Below are positions 42,456 to 51,415 of a DNA stretch of 64,000 nt, piece by piece (positions within the stretch are counted from its first letter, which is position 1; every line of letters begins with the position of its first letter). The position numbers were made by a program, and so were the translations under genes. Origin of the DNA: an uncultured Planctomycetota bacterium (GTDB taxonomy: Bacteria > Planctomycetota > Phycisphaerae > UBA1845 > Fen-1342). A model generated the notes under the pieces. It made no database searches. It saw only the letters and a program-made list of their open reading frames with translations, and had not been told where the DNA came from. Where the stretch lies: assembly GCA_900696525.1 (NCBI GenBank), contig CAADGL010000013.1, positions 47,227 to 111,226 of the forward strand, given 5' to 3'.

Positions 42456-44254
42456 CAACCGCCGTGCGAGCCCGGGCGGGGTCAAGGCGCGGCGCGCCGG
42501 GCGCGGGGCGCGCCCGCGCCACCCCGCTGCTCGTCAACGGCCGCCCGCGCTACGCGCGCTGGCGCGCCGCCACGCTCGCCGCCGTTTACGTGCTGATGGG
42601 GCTGCACATCGCGCACTGGAAGATCGCCGGCACGACCCTCGCCCCGCTCGAGCTCAACGAGGTCATGTACACGCTCGAGCTCGGCATCGTCACCGCCGGC
42701 TTCCTCTTCATGACCGCGGCTGTGCTCGGAACAGCCATCTTCGGCCGCTTCTTCTGCTCGTGGGGCTGCCACATCCTGGCGCTCGAAGACCTCTGCGCCT
42801 GGCTGCTGGAGCGCGCCGGCATCCGCCCGAAGCCCGTTCGCTCGCGCGTCCTGCTGCTCGTGCCCCCCGCCGCCATGTTCTACATGTTCCTCTGGCCGCA
42901 GCTCCGCCGGCTTTGGGAAGGCCGCCCCCTGCCGAGCCTGCACCTCCGAACCGACGCCGAGGGCTGGGCCTCCTTCGCCACCAATGACTTCTGGCGCAAC
43001 CTCCCCAGCATCGAGATCGCCTTGCTCACCTTCGCCGTCTGCGGCTTCCTCATTGTCTACGTGCTCGGCAGCCGCGCGTTCTGCACCTACGGCTGCCCCT
43101 ACGGCGTGATCTTCCGCCTGGCGGACCGCGTCGCGCCAGGGCGGATCATCGCCGCGGGCGACTGCTCGCAGTGCGGAGCGTGCACCGCGGCGTGCGGCTC
43201 GCAGGTGCGCGTGCATGAGGAGCTGACGCGCTACGGAACGATCGTGAACCCCGCCTGCCTGAAGGACCTCGATTGCGTCGCCGCCTGTCCGAACGGAAAC
43301 GTCCGCTACGGCCTGACGCGCCCGCCGCTGCTGCGCTCGTGGCTGCGGACGCGCGTTCTGCGGCGGCGCTACGACTTCTCGATGGCCGAAGAGGCGTTGA
43401 TGGCCGCGGTGTTCGTGGTTTCGCTGCTGGCGCTGCGGGGATTGTACAACGCGGTTCCGTTCCTGCTTACGCTCGGGCTGGGCGCGATCCTGGCGTACCT
43501 GGCGGTGCTGGCGCACCGGCTCGTCACCGCGGCGGACGTCCGCTTCAACCGGCTGCAACTCAAGCGCGCCGGGCGGATCGCGCCGGCGGGCGCCGCAGTG
43601 CTGGCGCTGGCGGCCGCCTCGGCGATGCTGCTGGCGCACAGCGGCTTCATCCGCTATCACGAGCACTTCGGCCACCGCGCCGCGCTGGCGCTGGAGCGAT
43701 CCGATGTTGTGTCCGCGGACGATCTTCGCGGCGCCATCGCGCATCTGGAGCTGGCGCGGCGCTGGGGTCTGGTCGCACCGCGCCCGCTGCGCGAGCGGCT
43801 CGGCGGCCTGCACGCGCGGCTCGGCGCGATGCTCGTCGACGAGGGGCAGACCGCCGCCGGCGTCGCGCACCTGCGCTGGGCGTGCGCGCTGCACGCGGGC
43901 CAGCCGCGCGCCCAGTACAACCTGGGCGTCGCCCTGGCGTCGCTGGGAAACGACGCCGAGGCGATCCTCGCCCTGGAGCGCGCCGCAGCGCTCGACCCCG
44001 CCGACGCCGACGCGCAGAACAACCTCGGCTTCCTGCGCGGGGCGCGCGGCGAGCTCGTGCCGGCAAGCGCCCACCTGCGACGCGCGCTCCAGCTCGCCCC
44101 CGAGCACGCCGCCGCCCACTTCAATCTGGGCCGTGTGCTGCTCCGGCTCGGCGGCCGGCAGGACGAGGCGCAGCGGCTGCTGGAGCGCGCCGCGGCGCTG
44201 GACGAGCGCTATGCGGCCGCCTCACGCGAGCTGCTGGCTGCGCCGGAGAAGTAG
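42452..44254 (+). CDS. Polyferredoxin-type membrane protein with C-terminal TPR domain
   Basis: A 600-residue protein. Four to five N-terminal membrane segments include FFCSWGCH and FCTYGCPYG, CX3C motifs typical of the NapH/MauN/RdxA group. Two cytoplasmic 4Fe-4S motifs follow: CSQCGACTAAC, and CLKDLDCVAACPNG, whose spacing is usual for this subgroup. Two more membrane segments lead to TPR repeats from about residue 470 (YNLGVALASLGNDAEAILAL, QNNLGFLRGARG, HFNLGRVLLRLG). It probably passes electrons between the quinone pool or cytoplasm and the exported pentahaem protein. The TPR end may recruit a partner. Confidence 0.87.
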   Translation: MTTAVRARAGSRRGAPGAGRARATPLLVNGRPRYARWRAATLAAVYVLMGLHIAHWKIAGTTLAPLELNEVMYTLELGIVTAGFLFMTAAVLGTAIFGRFFCSWGCHILALEDLCAWLLERAGIRPKPVRSRVLLLVPPAAMFYMFLWPQLRRLWEGRPLPSLHLRTDAEGWASFATNDFWRNLPSIEIALLTFAVCGFLIVYVLGSRAFCTYGCPYGVIFRLADRVAPGRIIAAGDCSQCGACTAACGSQVRVHEELTRYGTIVNPACLKDLDCVAACPNGNVRYGLTRPPLLRSWLRTRVLRRRYDFSMAEEALMAAVFVVSLLALRGLYNAVPFLLTLGLGAILAYLAVLAHRLVTAADVRFNRLQLKRAGRIAPAGAAVLALAAASAMLLAHSGFIRYHEHFGHRAALALERSDVVSADDLRGAIAHLELARRWGLVAPRPLRERLGGLHARLGAMLVDEGQTAAGVAHLRWACALHAGQPRAQYNLGVALASLGNDAEAILALERAAALDPADADAQNNLGFLRGARGELVPASAHLRRALQLAPEHAAAHFNLGRVLLRLGGRQDEAQRLLERAAALDERYAAASRELLAAPEK

Positions 44255-44337
44255 CGGGCGGCCCGTGACGGAGCCGCGAGCCGCGCCCGGTCCCGCCCAA
44301 CCCCCCGGCGGCACTGGATGATCGTCGGGCCAACCAG

Positions 44338-44343
44338 TAGAAT
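44338..44343 (+). promoter_or_regulatory. Candidate -10 element of the fatty-acid-like cluster
   Basis: TAGAAT at 44338-44343, with a weak TGGATG at 17 bp upstream, is the best promoter candidate for the operon that begins at 44455. It lies in the 200-bp gap after the Fe-S/TPR gene. Confidence 0.3.
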
Positions 44344-44454
44344 CCCCGCTGGGTCTACCGTTTCGCGCCCCAGGGATTCCGGGGCGGCCGGCCTTGCGGT
44401 GCGGCGATTGCCGGCGGGGCCGGTAGTGTCACTAGGCCGAGGGGTGCGGCGCCC

Positions 44455-44943
44455 GTGAAGTTCGTGCTGGTAGACCGCATCAGCGCGCTGGAGCCAGGCC
44501 GACGGATCGTCGCGCACAAGGCCCTGAGCCTGGCGGAAGAGTATCTCGCGGACCATTTTCCGCGTTTTCCGGTGCTGCCGGGCGTGTTGATGCTGGAAGG
44601 GCTGGTGCAGGCCTCGGCGTGGCTGGCGCGTGCGACGTTGGACTTCGCGCCGTCGCTGGTGGTGTTGCAGGAGGCGAGGAACGTCACGTTCAAGAGCTTC
44701 CTGGCTCCTGGGCAGGTGCTGCGGCTTGAGAGCCAGTGCCAGGAAATGACGCCGGAGCGCAGCCTGTACACGGCCAGCGGCCAGGTGGATGCTCGCGAGG
44801 TCGTCAAGGCGCGGCTGGCGCTGCGGCACCTGAACCTGGCGGATATGGACGAGTCGCAGCGAAGCGTGGACGAGCGGATTCGGCGCGAGATGCGCGCCCT
44901 GTTCGGGTTGCTCCTGGACGAGCGGGCCGCCGCTCAAGGCTAG
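44455..44943 (+). CDS. FabZ-like hotdog-fold dehydratase
   Basis: A 162-residue hotdog protein starting with GTG. LADHFPRFPVLPGVLMLEGLVQ matches the FabZ active-site helix, with the catalytic His (DHFP) and the catalytic Glu (LEG) both kept. In FabZ these dehydrate 3-hydroxyacyl-ACP. The C-terminal extension of about 25 residues is charged. First of four genes (FabZ, ACP, FabZ, KS-like), it likely acts on an ACP-bound acyl chain. Confidence 0.8.
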   Translation: MKFVLVDRISALEPGRRIVAHKALSLAEEYLADHFPRFPVLPGVLMLEGLVQASAWLARATLDFAPSLVVLQEARNVTFKSFLAPGQVLRLESQCQEMTPERSLYTASGQVDAREVVKARLALRHLNLADMDESQRSVDERIRREMRALFGLLLDERAAAQG

Positions 44944-45035
44944 GCCGGCCCGCGTCATCTGGGTTGCTGGCGAACGTGCGGGCAGGATGCCCAGCGCCGG
45001 CGCTGTCTGACCAAGTGTATGGAGGAGACCGGTTA

Positions 45036-45431
45036 ATGCCGACGCTGACCCACGATGAAGTCTTTGACAAGGTCAAGCAGGCCCTGGTCGACGCCCTGAG
45101 CGTCGAGGAAGACGAGGTCACGGAGGACGCCAAGCTCCAGGCCGACCTGGGCGCTGAGTCCATCGACATTCTCGACATCGTCTTCCGGCTCGAAAAGAGC
45201 TTCGGCATCAAGATCCCGCAGGATGAGCTCATCCCCCGCGAGATCCTCAGCAATCCCGACTTCGTCGCCAACCGGCGGCTCAACGACAAGGGGCTTGCGG
45301 CCCTGCGCCAGGCCATGCCGCACGCCGACCTCTCGGACTTCGCCGACGATCCCGACATCGACAAGATCTCCGAGGTCTTCACCGTCGGAACCATCGTCCG
45401 CTTCGTGGAGAGCAAGCTCAAGGCGGCCTGA
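45036..45431 (+). CDS. Acyl carrier protein
   Basis: A 131-residue acidic protein. LGAESIDILDIVFRLEKSFG carries the phosphopantetheine Ser (about residue 39, GAES in place of the usual DSL). GGAGGAG lies 9 bp before the ATG. It is longer than housekeeping AcpP (about 78 aa). An extra segment of about 45 residues (NRRLNDKGLAALRQAMPHAD) sits between helices II and IV. This suggests a dedicated ACP for the neighbouring dehydratases and KS-like protein and not the general one. Confidence 0.88.
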   Translation: MPTLTHDEVFDKVKQALVDALSVEEDEVTEDAKLQADLGAESIDILDIVFRLEKSFGIKIPQDELIPREILSNPDFVANRRLNDKGLAALRQAMPHADLSDFADDPDIDKISEVFTVGTIVRFVESKLKAA

Positions 45432-45489
45432 CGCCTTCGTGCCGCCCGTTGCGGCCCGTAGTCCGGACGCCCCTGCCAGGCGGTTTCGC

Positions 45490-45978
45490 GTGCGCTGGAT
45501 CTGGTTTGACCGCTTCGAGCTGTTCGAGTCCGGCCGCCGCGCGGTCGCGGTCAAGAACATCACCCTCGCCGAAGACCACCTGCACGACCACTTTCCCGGG
45601 CTGCCGGTCATGCCCGCCAGCCTGATGATCGAGGGCATGGCCCAGACCGCCGGAATCCTCGTCGGCGAGGCGCGGCAGTTCGCCGAGAAGGTCATCCTCG
45701 CTAAGATCAAGCGCGCCGCGTTCAACGCGCTCGTCCGGCCGGGCGACCAGGTGCGCTACCACGCCGAGATCGAGCAGATCACGCCGTCGGCGGCGTCGAC
45801 CGCCGGGCGGATCACGCGCGGCGATGAACTGATCGGCGAGGTGGACATCGTGTTTTCGCACATTGACCAGAACATGAGCGGGCTCGAGTTCCCGGAGGAC
45901 AACTTCGTCTTCACCGAGGAGTTTCTCGCGCTGCTGCGGACCTATCGCGCCGGCGCCGGCCAGAGGATCACGCTGTGA
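45490..45978 (+). CDS. FabZ/FabA-like hotdog dehydratase
   Basis: A 162-residue protein. I chose the GTG at 45490 because AGGCGG precedes it and the family start is MRWIWFDRF. An in-frame GTG at 45439 would add 17 residues. HLHDHFPGLPVMPASLMIEGMAQ has the catalytic His and Glu of FabZ. VILAKIKRAAF and YHAEIEQI are the usual later strands. The stop overlaps the KS-like start (ATGA). A second dehydratase next to the first suggests heterodimer formation or a two-step desaturation. Confidence 0.82.
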   Translation: MRWIWFDRFELFESGRRAVAVKNITLAEDHLHDHFPGLPVMPASLMIEGMAQTAGILVGEARQFAEKVILAKIKRAAFNALVRPGDQVRYHAEIEQITPSAASTAGRITRGDELIGEVDIVFSHIDQNMSGLEFPEDNFVFTEEFLALLRTYRAGAGQRITL

Positions 45979-47312
45979 CCCCCAGGCGCGTCGTCATCAC
46001 CGGCCTCGGCCCCGTGACGCCGGTCGGGGTCGGCGCAACCGATTTCTGGAATGCGTTGCTCGAGGGGCGCAGCGGTATCCGCCGCTTGCAGGCGTTCGAC
46101 CCCTCCCGCTTCGATTCGCAGATCGGCGGCGAAATCAGCGGCGTGTCGGTCAATGACGCCGTGCCCAAGGGGTACCGCAAGGCGGCGAAGATCATGGCCC
46201 GCGACATCGCGCTGGCGGTGGTCGCGGCGCACCGCGCCGCCGTGGACGCCGGCCTGAAGACCAAGTGCCTTCTGGAGCGGGGCGATGCGGAGGGGCCGAC
46301 GAACGTCGACAGCGCCCGCTGGGGCGCCAACATCGGCGCCGGCCTGATCTGCGCCGACCTGCCCGAACTGGCCGAGGCGCTCCACAGTGCGTCGACCGAC
46401 GGGGTCTTCTCCATCGCCCGCTGGGGCAGCGAGGGCATGAACAACCTCACGCCGCTCTGGCTGCTGAAGTTTCTGCCCAACATGCTGGCCTGTCACGTCA
46501 CGATCGTTCACGACTGCCAGGGCCCCAGCAACACGATCACCTGCGGAGAGGCCAGCAGTCATCTGGCCATCGGCGAGGCTTTCCGCACGATCGCCCGCGG
46601 CGTCGCCGACGTCTGCATCTGCGGCGGCGCGGAGAGCAAGGGCAACCCGATGGCGCTGCTGCGCCAGTCACTCGGCGGGCGGCTCAGCAAGCGGAACGAC
46701 GATCCGCAGCACGCGTGCCGGCCGTTCGCGGCGGACCGCGACGGAACGGTGATCTCGGAAGGCGGCGGGCTCGTGATTCTCGAAGAGCTGGAGCACGCCC
46801 AGGCGCGCGGCGCGCGGATCTACGCCGAGGTCGCGGGCTTCGGCGCCAGCAATGACGCCTACGAGCCATCGCAGCCCAGTCGCCCTCACCCGCAGGGCCG
46901 GGGCCTGGCGCTCGCCGCGCGCAAGGCGCTCCGCGACGCCGGCCTCGAGGCCGCGCGGCTCGACCTGGTTGCGACGGCGGCATGCGGCCTGCGGGAGCAC
47001 GACGCCTCGGAAGCCGCGGCGGTTCGGGCGATCCTCGGCGGCCGCTCGGCGGAAGTGCCGGTGCTGAACGTGCGCGCCGGCCTTGGCAACAACGGCGCCG
47101 GCAGCGGCGCGATCGACTTCATCGCGACGACGCTGGCAGTGGCGAACGCCACGATCCCGCCGGCGTTCAACAGTGCGCCGCTGGATCCTGCCGCGGGGCT
47201 CAAGGTCGTCACGTCCGGCCCGGTTGATGCGCGCCTCGAGCACGCGATCTCGCTGTCCTACGCGCTGGGTGGCGGGCAGAACGCGGCGCTGGTCATTCGG
47301 CGTTTTCGCTGA
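45975..47312 (+). CDS. KS-fold (FabF-like) protein lacking the Cys-His-His catalytic triad
   Basis: A 445-residue thiolase-fold protein with FabF landmarks: VVITGLGPVTPVG, RWGANIGAG and CGGAESKGNP. At the nucleophile elbow it reads ITCGEASSHLAIG. Aligned on the following IG, the Cys position of active KS falls on Glu192 or Gly191, and Cys190 lies upstream. The first His motif (HGTGT in FabF) reads ACGLREHD, with Cys337. The second (K..GH) reads RAGLGNNGAG with no His. It therefore resembles a chain-length-factor-like or structural KS partner. It ends the four-gene cluster. Confidence 0.85.
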   Translation: MTPRRVVITGLGPVTPVGVGATDFWNALLEGRSGIRRLQAFDPSRFDSQIGGEISGVSVNDAVPKGYRKAAKIMARDIALAVVAAHRAAVDAGLKTKCLLERGDAEGPTNVDSARWGANIGAGLICADLPELAEALHSASTDGVFSIARWGSEGMNNLTPLWLLKFLPNMLACHVTIVHDCQGPSNTITCGEASSHLAIGEAFRTIARGVADVCICGGAESKGNPMALLRQSLGGRLSKRNDDPQHACRPFAADRDGTVISEGGGLVILEELEHAQARGARIYAEVAGFGASNDAYEPSQPSRPHPQGRGLALAARKALRDAGLEAARLDLVATAACGLREHDASEAAAVRAILGGRSAEVPVLNVRAGLGNNGAGSGAIDFIATTLAVANATIPPAFNSAPLDPAAGLKVVTSGPVDARLEHAISLSYALGGGQNAALVIRRFR

Positions 47313-47393
47313 GAATCGAGCCACTCCTTGGGACTGAAGCTGGGTCCGGGCCGCACCCGTCGTGGGCCCGGCTCGGACCGCAGCCGGCAACGC

Positions 47394-47431
47394 GGCGGAC
47401 GGCGCCGCGCGAAACCTCGACGCCGTCCGCC
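47394..47431 (+). terminator. Perfect 11-bp inverted repeat between convergent genes
   Basis: GGCGGACGGCG (47394-47404) and CGCCGTCCGCC (47421-47431) pair perfectly across a 16-nt loop between the stops of the KS-like gene and the secreted dehydrogenase. A second, shorter stem (CCGGGCC/GGCCCGG) lies at about 47347-47370. There is no T tract, so a bidirectional terminator is only a suggestion. Confidence 0.4.
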
Positions 47432-47444
47432 CTGCAAACGGAGC

Positions 47445-49325
47445 CTACGGGCAACCGGCGCCGAAGTTGGCCAGCAGGATGCCGAGATCCGACTGGTCGG
47501 TGTCGCCGTCCTCGTCCAGGTCGCCGCCCGACGTGCTGTTGAACGCCGCCAGCAGGATGCCCAGGTCGCTCTGCCCGACACAGCCATCTCCGTCGAGATC
47601 GCCGGCGCGCAGCGTGATCCGCAGCACGACGCCGGTGTTGCCGAACGGAATGCCCGTGCTGTTGGCCATCAGGTAAAGCTCACCCTTGCCGTCCTGGCCG
47701 AAGCCGAGAATCGAGAGGCCGACGACGGCCTGGTCCACCAGCGGGAACTCGAGGATCTGGTTGCCGTCTCCGAGGGGGAACAGCCGGCCGTCGTTGTCGA
47801 ACTGCACGGCGAACTCGCCGAAGACGTAGCGTCCGCGGAGCGGGGCGATGCGGTTGCCGCGATAGACGAAGCCGCCGATGACAGAGATTCCCTCGTCGTG
47901 GTCGTACTGGGCGATCGGGTCGATCAGTCCGCCGGGCACGCTGAGCGGCCGGTCGGTGACGTAGCCGGCGAGCTTGCCGTTGGGGACGAAGAAGAACGAG
48001 CCTTCCTTGTGGTTCCAGCCGTAGTGACCGCCCTTCACGACGACGTTGATCTCCTCGATGTCGTTCTGGCCGACGTCGCCGACGTACAGGTCGCCGGTCG
48101 CCGAGTCGAACGAGAAGCGGAACGGGTTGCGGAACCCCATCGCGTAGATCTCGTCCACACCCGGCCCGTTGACGAACGGGTTGTCCGCGGGAATGCCATA
48201 CTGCCCGTTCGTCGAGTTGTTGCCCAGCGGGTCGATGCGCAGGATGTCGCCCAGGACGTTGGTGTTGTCGGCGCCGTTGCCGATGCAGCCGTGTCCGATG
48301 ATCGGCTGGCCAATGAAGTTCTGGCCGTCCTTGTCGTCGGCGCCACCGCCGTCGCCCAGCGCGATGTACAGCAGCCCGTCCGGGCCGAAATTCAGGCAGC
48401 CGGCGTTGTGGTTGAACTGCGGCTCGTCGATGCGCAGCAGGACACGCGCGCTGCCCGGGTCGACGACCGAGTCCGGATCGCCGGGGTCGGGCACGTGCCA
48501 CTCGGTGATGACCGCCTGGTGGTTCGCGTTCTGGCCGATGGGCATCGTGCTGAAATCCGCCGGCCCGCTCAGCGGTTGCGACGTGTAGGTGTACAACAGG
48601 CCGTTGCTCTGGTAGTTCGGGTGGAACGCGACGCCGAGGAAGCCGCGCTCGTCGAACGTGCCCGGTCCGAAAGCCCCGAGCGGCACGAGCAGGCCGCTCA
48701 CGTCCAGAAACACGCGCTTGGCGCCGTCGCTGAGCCGGATCGCCCACAGCTTGCCGTCCTGGTCCACGACGAACAGGCGCGACGCGTCGCCCGGCGCCGT
48801 GGTGCCCCAGTTCGGAGCCGTCAGACCGGATGCGACCGGCTGAAGCTTCACGTGAATGCTGCCGGTCGCGATGCCGCCGGGGATCGGGTCGTCCAGCGCC
48901 GCCGGCATGACCTGGCCGCGAATCTCGCCGCCCGGAAAGGCGCTGGAGTGAATGTTGACATACCACTGCCCGCTGAGCACCTGCGCCACCTGCGTCGCGG
49001 TCAGGATCTGGCTGCCCACCTTCGGGCTGCCGAACGGCAACCCGATCTGCACGCCGGCCGCCTGGCACATCACGGCCGGGCCGTGAAAGTGCGCGGCGAC
49101 CTCCGGCGCCACGAGCCCCGAGAAGGTGATGTTCCAACTGAACAGGTTGTTTCCGAGGTCGAGCGTCGCTGTCCCGACGCCCGAGCCGGGCGAGTCGTTG
49201 GGCGGCACTTCCTGTGCGCCGTCCAGGACAATCGTGAACGGAACAACCTGGGCCATCGCGGCGCCGCCGGAAACGACGGCGAGCGCGATGACCATGGCGC
49301 TGCTGAGATTGAGTACGCGGGGCAT
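47445..49325 (-). CDS. Secreted CHRD - sugar dehydrogenase (GSDH propeller) - dockerin-repeat protein
   Basis: A 626-residue exported protein with a signal peptide (MVIALAVVSGGAAMAQ). Residues of about 27-150 are a CHRD domain (VPFTIVLDGAQEVPP, NIHSSAFPGGEIRGQ). About 165-565 form a GSDH-type beta-propeller like PQQ-dependent soluble aldose dehydrogenases (FDERGFLGVAFHPNY, LYIALGDGGG, EIYAMGFRNPFRFSFD). The end has two calcium-binding repeats (DLDGDGCVGQSDLGILLAAF and DLDEDGDTDQSDLGILLANF) as in planctomycete dockerin-like tails. AAGGAG lies 8 bp before the ATG. PQQ or another cofactor is not assured. The repeats suggest cell-surface tethering. Confidence 0.87.
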   Translation of the reverse strand: MPRVLNLSSAMVIALAVVSGGAAMAQVVPFTIVLDGAQEVPPNDSPGSGVGTATLDLGNNLFSWNITFSGLVAPEVAAHFHGPAVMCQAAGVQIGLPFGSPKVGSQILTATQVAQVLSGQWYVNIHSSAFPGGEIRGQVMPAALDDPIPGGIATGSIHVKLQPVASGLTAPNWGTTAPGDASRLFVVDQDGKLWAIRLSDGAKRVFLDVSGLLVPLGAFGPGTFDERGFLGVAFHPNYQSNGLLYTYTSQPLSGPADFSTMPIGQNANHQAVITEWHVPDPGDPDSVVDPGSARVLLRIDEPQFNHNAGCLNFGPDGLLYIALGDGGGADDKDGQNFIGQPIIGHGCIGNGADNTNVLGDILRIDPLGNNSTNGQYGIPADNPFVNGPGVDEIYAMGFRNPFRFSFDSATGDLYVGDVGQNDIEEINVVVKGGHYGWNHKEGSFFFVPNGKLAGYVTDRPLSVPGGLIDPIAQYDHDEGISVIGGFVYRGNRIAPLRGRYVFGEFAVQFDNDGRLFPLGDGNQILEFPLVDQAVVGLSILGFGQDGKGELYLMANSTGIPFGNTGVVLRITLRAGDLDGDGCVGQSDLGILLAAFNSTSGGDLDEDGDTDQSDLGILLANFGAGCP

Positions 49326-49506
49326 CCCAATGCTCCTTTTGCAGTTTGGCCCGCCTGCTGAACAGACAGAGAGCTGGGTCGACGCCCCCACTTACGCAAA
49401 CCCGAGCTACCCAGCAGAGCAGAGGTGCGGCCTGGCGGCGTGATACATGGCGTCGCACTGGGCAGGCGCCGGCGGAATCGCTCTCGCTCGACGAGTGATC
49501 GCGCCG

Positions 49507-50742
49507 TCAGTCCCGAGCCGCCACACGCCGGCGAATCGAGGAATACGCCGTCGCCGACAGCAATCCCAACACGCCGCAGATCAGCCAGAGCGACACGCCG
49601 CCGAGCGATGCGAGGACGATGCCGCCGAGCGGGGCGCCGACCATGGCGGCGCCGGACCAGCTCATGGCGAGCAGGCCCATGTAGCGGGCGCGCAGGGCCG
49701 GGGGGGCGAGGTCGGCGGTGATCGTGGTCATCAGCGGTGCGTTGAGGATTTCTCCGAGTGTCCACACGATCACGGCGCCGATGAAGTGCCACTCGGTCTG
49801 GCAGGCGCTATTCAGGGTAAAGCCCGCGCCAACCAGCAGCGAGCTGAGCACGAGCACGCGCCCGCGCGGCAGGCGTGCGACCTGCGGCGCCATGAACAGT
49901 TGAAGCAGCACGACCATGAGGCCGTTCGTGGCGATGATGCGGCCGTATTCCTGCGTTCCGAACCCCTGGGCTTTCAGGTACAACGGGAACGTCGAGAACG
50001 CCTGCTGAAACACGAGCGCCGCCAGGAACGACCCGCACCAGAACAACTGGAACACGCGGTCGCCCGCCACGTGCCGCAGCGCCTGCCAGATCGTCGGGTC
50101 GCCCTCGGCCCCTGCGTCCGCGCCGAGTCGATGTCCGGCATCGGACGCCGCCGCCGCGCTCGTTGCCGAAGGGCGCGCCCGCGTCTCGCCCGTCGCCAGC
50201 AGAATCAGCAGCGCGAAGCCGGTCGCCGTCGCCGCGTTCAGGTAGAACAGCAGCGCGAACGACCGCTCCGCCAGCCAGCCGCCCAGCATCGGCCCGACCG
50301 CGAAGCCCACGTTCACCGACGTGTGCAGCAGGGCGTACGCCGTGGGCCGCAGGAGCGCCGGCGTCACGTCTGCCACCATCGCCGACGACGCCGGCCGGTA
50401 CATCTCGCCCAGGAACTGCGTTCCCCACACGCACAGCAGGATCAGCACCGGCGAGGTCGTGCCGCTCAGCAGCAGCATGCCCACGGCGCTGCCCGTCAGC
50501 GCCAGCAGCATGACGGGCTTGCGCCCGATGCGGTCGGCGAGCTGGCCACCGGCGATCAGCCCCAGCACGGCGCCGAAACCCGCCACGCCCATCGCGCCGG
50601 TGGCGAACTGCGGTCCGAGCTTCAGCCGCTCTTGCAGGTAGATCGTCAGAAACGGGATCACGAGCGTTCCGACCCGGTTGATGAGCGTGCCGAGGCAGAG
50701 CAGGTGGACCGTTCGAGGCAGCCGCAGGTAGCTTCCCAGCAT
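49507..50742 (-). CDS. Major facilitator superfamily transporter
   Basis: A 411-residue protein with about 12 membrane segments. The MFS motif A equivalent GGQLADRIGRKPVM lies in the loop between helices 2 and 3, and a second ARLPRGRVL in the equivalent C-half loop. A 35-residue Ala-rich cytoplasmic loop joins the halves. The overall pattern resembles drug/H+ antiporter families, but the substrate is unknown. It is divergent from gmhA, with only about 106 bp between starts. Confidence 0.87.
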   Translation of the reverse strand: MLGSYLRLPRTVHLLCLGTLINRVGTLVIPFLTIYLQERLKLGPQFATGAMGVAGFGAVLGLIAGGQLADRIGRKPVMLLALTGSAVGMLLLSGTTSPVLILLCVWGTQFLGEMYRPASSAMVADVTPALLRPTAYALLHTSVNVGFAVGPMLGGWLAERSFALLFYLNAATATGFALLILLATGETRARPSATSAAAASDAGHRLGADAGAEGDPTIWQALRHVAGDRVFQLFWCGSFLAALVFQQAFSTFPLYLKAQGFGTQEYGRIIATNGLMVVLLQLFMAPQVARLPRGRVLVLSSLLVGAGFTLNSACQTEWHFIGAVIVWTLGEILNAPLMTTITADLAPPALRARYMGLLAMSWSGAAMVGAPLGGIVLASLGGVSLWLICGVLGLLSATAYSSIRRRVAARD

Positions 50743-50848
50743 GAGCCGGGCAGTATACGCGCCAGAGGCCGCTCGCGTATGCTGTCGCCTGTGGACACGC
50801 GGCCGGACGGCGCCGCGGCGCCGCCCGACGCCCTCAGAAGGAACCCGC

Positions 50849-51415
50849 ATGACCAGCCGCTGGAACGACGTGCTCAGCGAGCATCAGCGTGTCATCGACG
50901 CCATGGCCGGCGCCGGCGACACGCTCGACGCCATCGCCGACGCCCTGTTGGCCGCCCTGCGCAGCGGCCGCCGGGTGTACGTGTTCGGCAACGGCGGGAG
51001 CGCCGCCGATGCGCAGCACATCGCGGCGGAGCTGCTGGGGCGGTTCCGGCTGGACCGCCGCGCGCTGCCGGCGCTGGCGCTGACGACGGACAGCTCTACG
51101 CTGACGGCGATCGCCAACGACCTGGGCTACGAGCGCGTTTTTTCGCGGCAGCTCGAAGCGCTGGTGCAGCCGGGCGACGTCGCCTGGGGGCTGAGCACGA
51201 GCGGGTCTTCGCCCAACGTGCTGGCGGGGCTGCGCGCGGCGCGGCAGCGCGGGGGCGTCACGATCGGCTTCACCGGAGTGGGCGGAGAGCAACTCGCCGA
51301 GCTGTGTACGCACGTGTTCCGCGCGCCGCACACGCGCGCCGAGCGCATCCAGGAAGCCCACCTGCTCGCTTACCACTACATCTGCGAGCGCGTCGAGGCG
51401 GCGCTCGCGGGCTAG
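50849..51415 (+). CDS. gmhA: Phosphoheptose isomerase
   Basis: A 188-residue SIS-domain protein. VYVFGNGGSAADAQHIAAEL is the diagnostic GmhA substrate loop, DSSTLTAIANDLGYERVFSRQ includes the active-site Glu/His region, and LSTSGSSPNVL is the phosphate loop. GmhA converts sedoheptulose-7-phosphate into heptose-7-phosphate for ADP-heptose of the LPS core. No other heptose gene is in the window. The ATG at 50849 starts the domain; an upstream extension is low-complexity. Confidence 0.92.
   Translation: MTSRWNDVLSEHQRVIDAMAGAGDTLDAIADALLAALRSGRRVYVFGNGGSAADAQHIAAELLGRFRLDRRALPALALTTDSSTLTAIANDLGYERVFSRQLEALVQPGDVAWGLSTSGSSPNVLAGLRAARQRGGVTIGFTGVGGEQLAELCTHVFRAPHTRAERIQEAHLLAYHYICERVEAALAG

Noticed and set aside
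45975..47312. Ordinary FabF
   Set aside because: Catalytic Cys and both His motifs are missing at the expected positions, so the standard annotation would mislead.
47328..49361. Plus-strand open frame opposite the secreted dehydrogenase
   Set aside because: The opposite strand encodes a signal peptide, CHRD, propeller and dockerin repeats with a good ribosome-binding site; this frame is its shadow.
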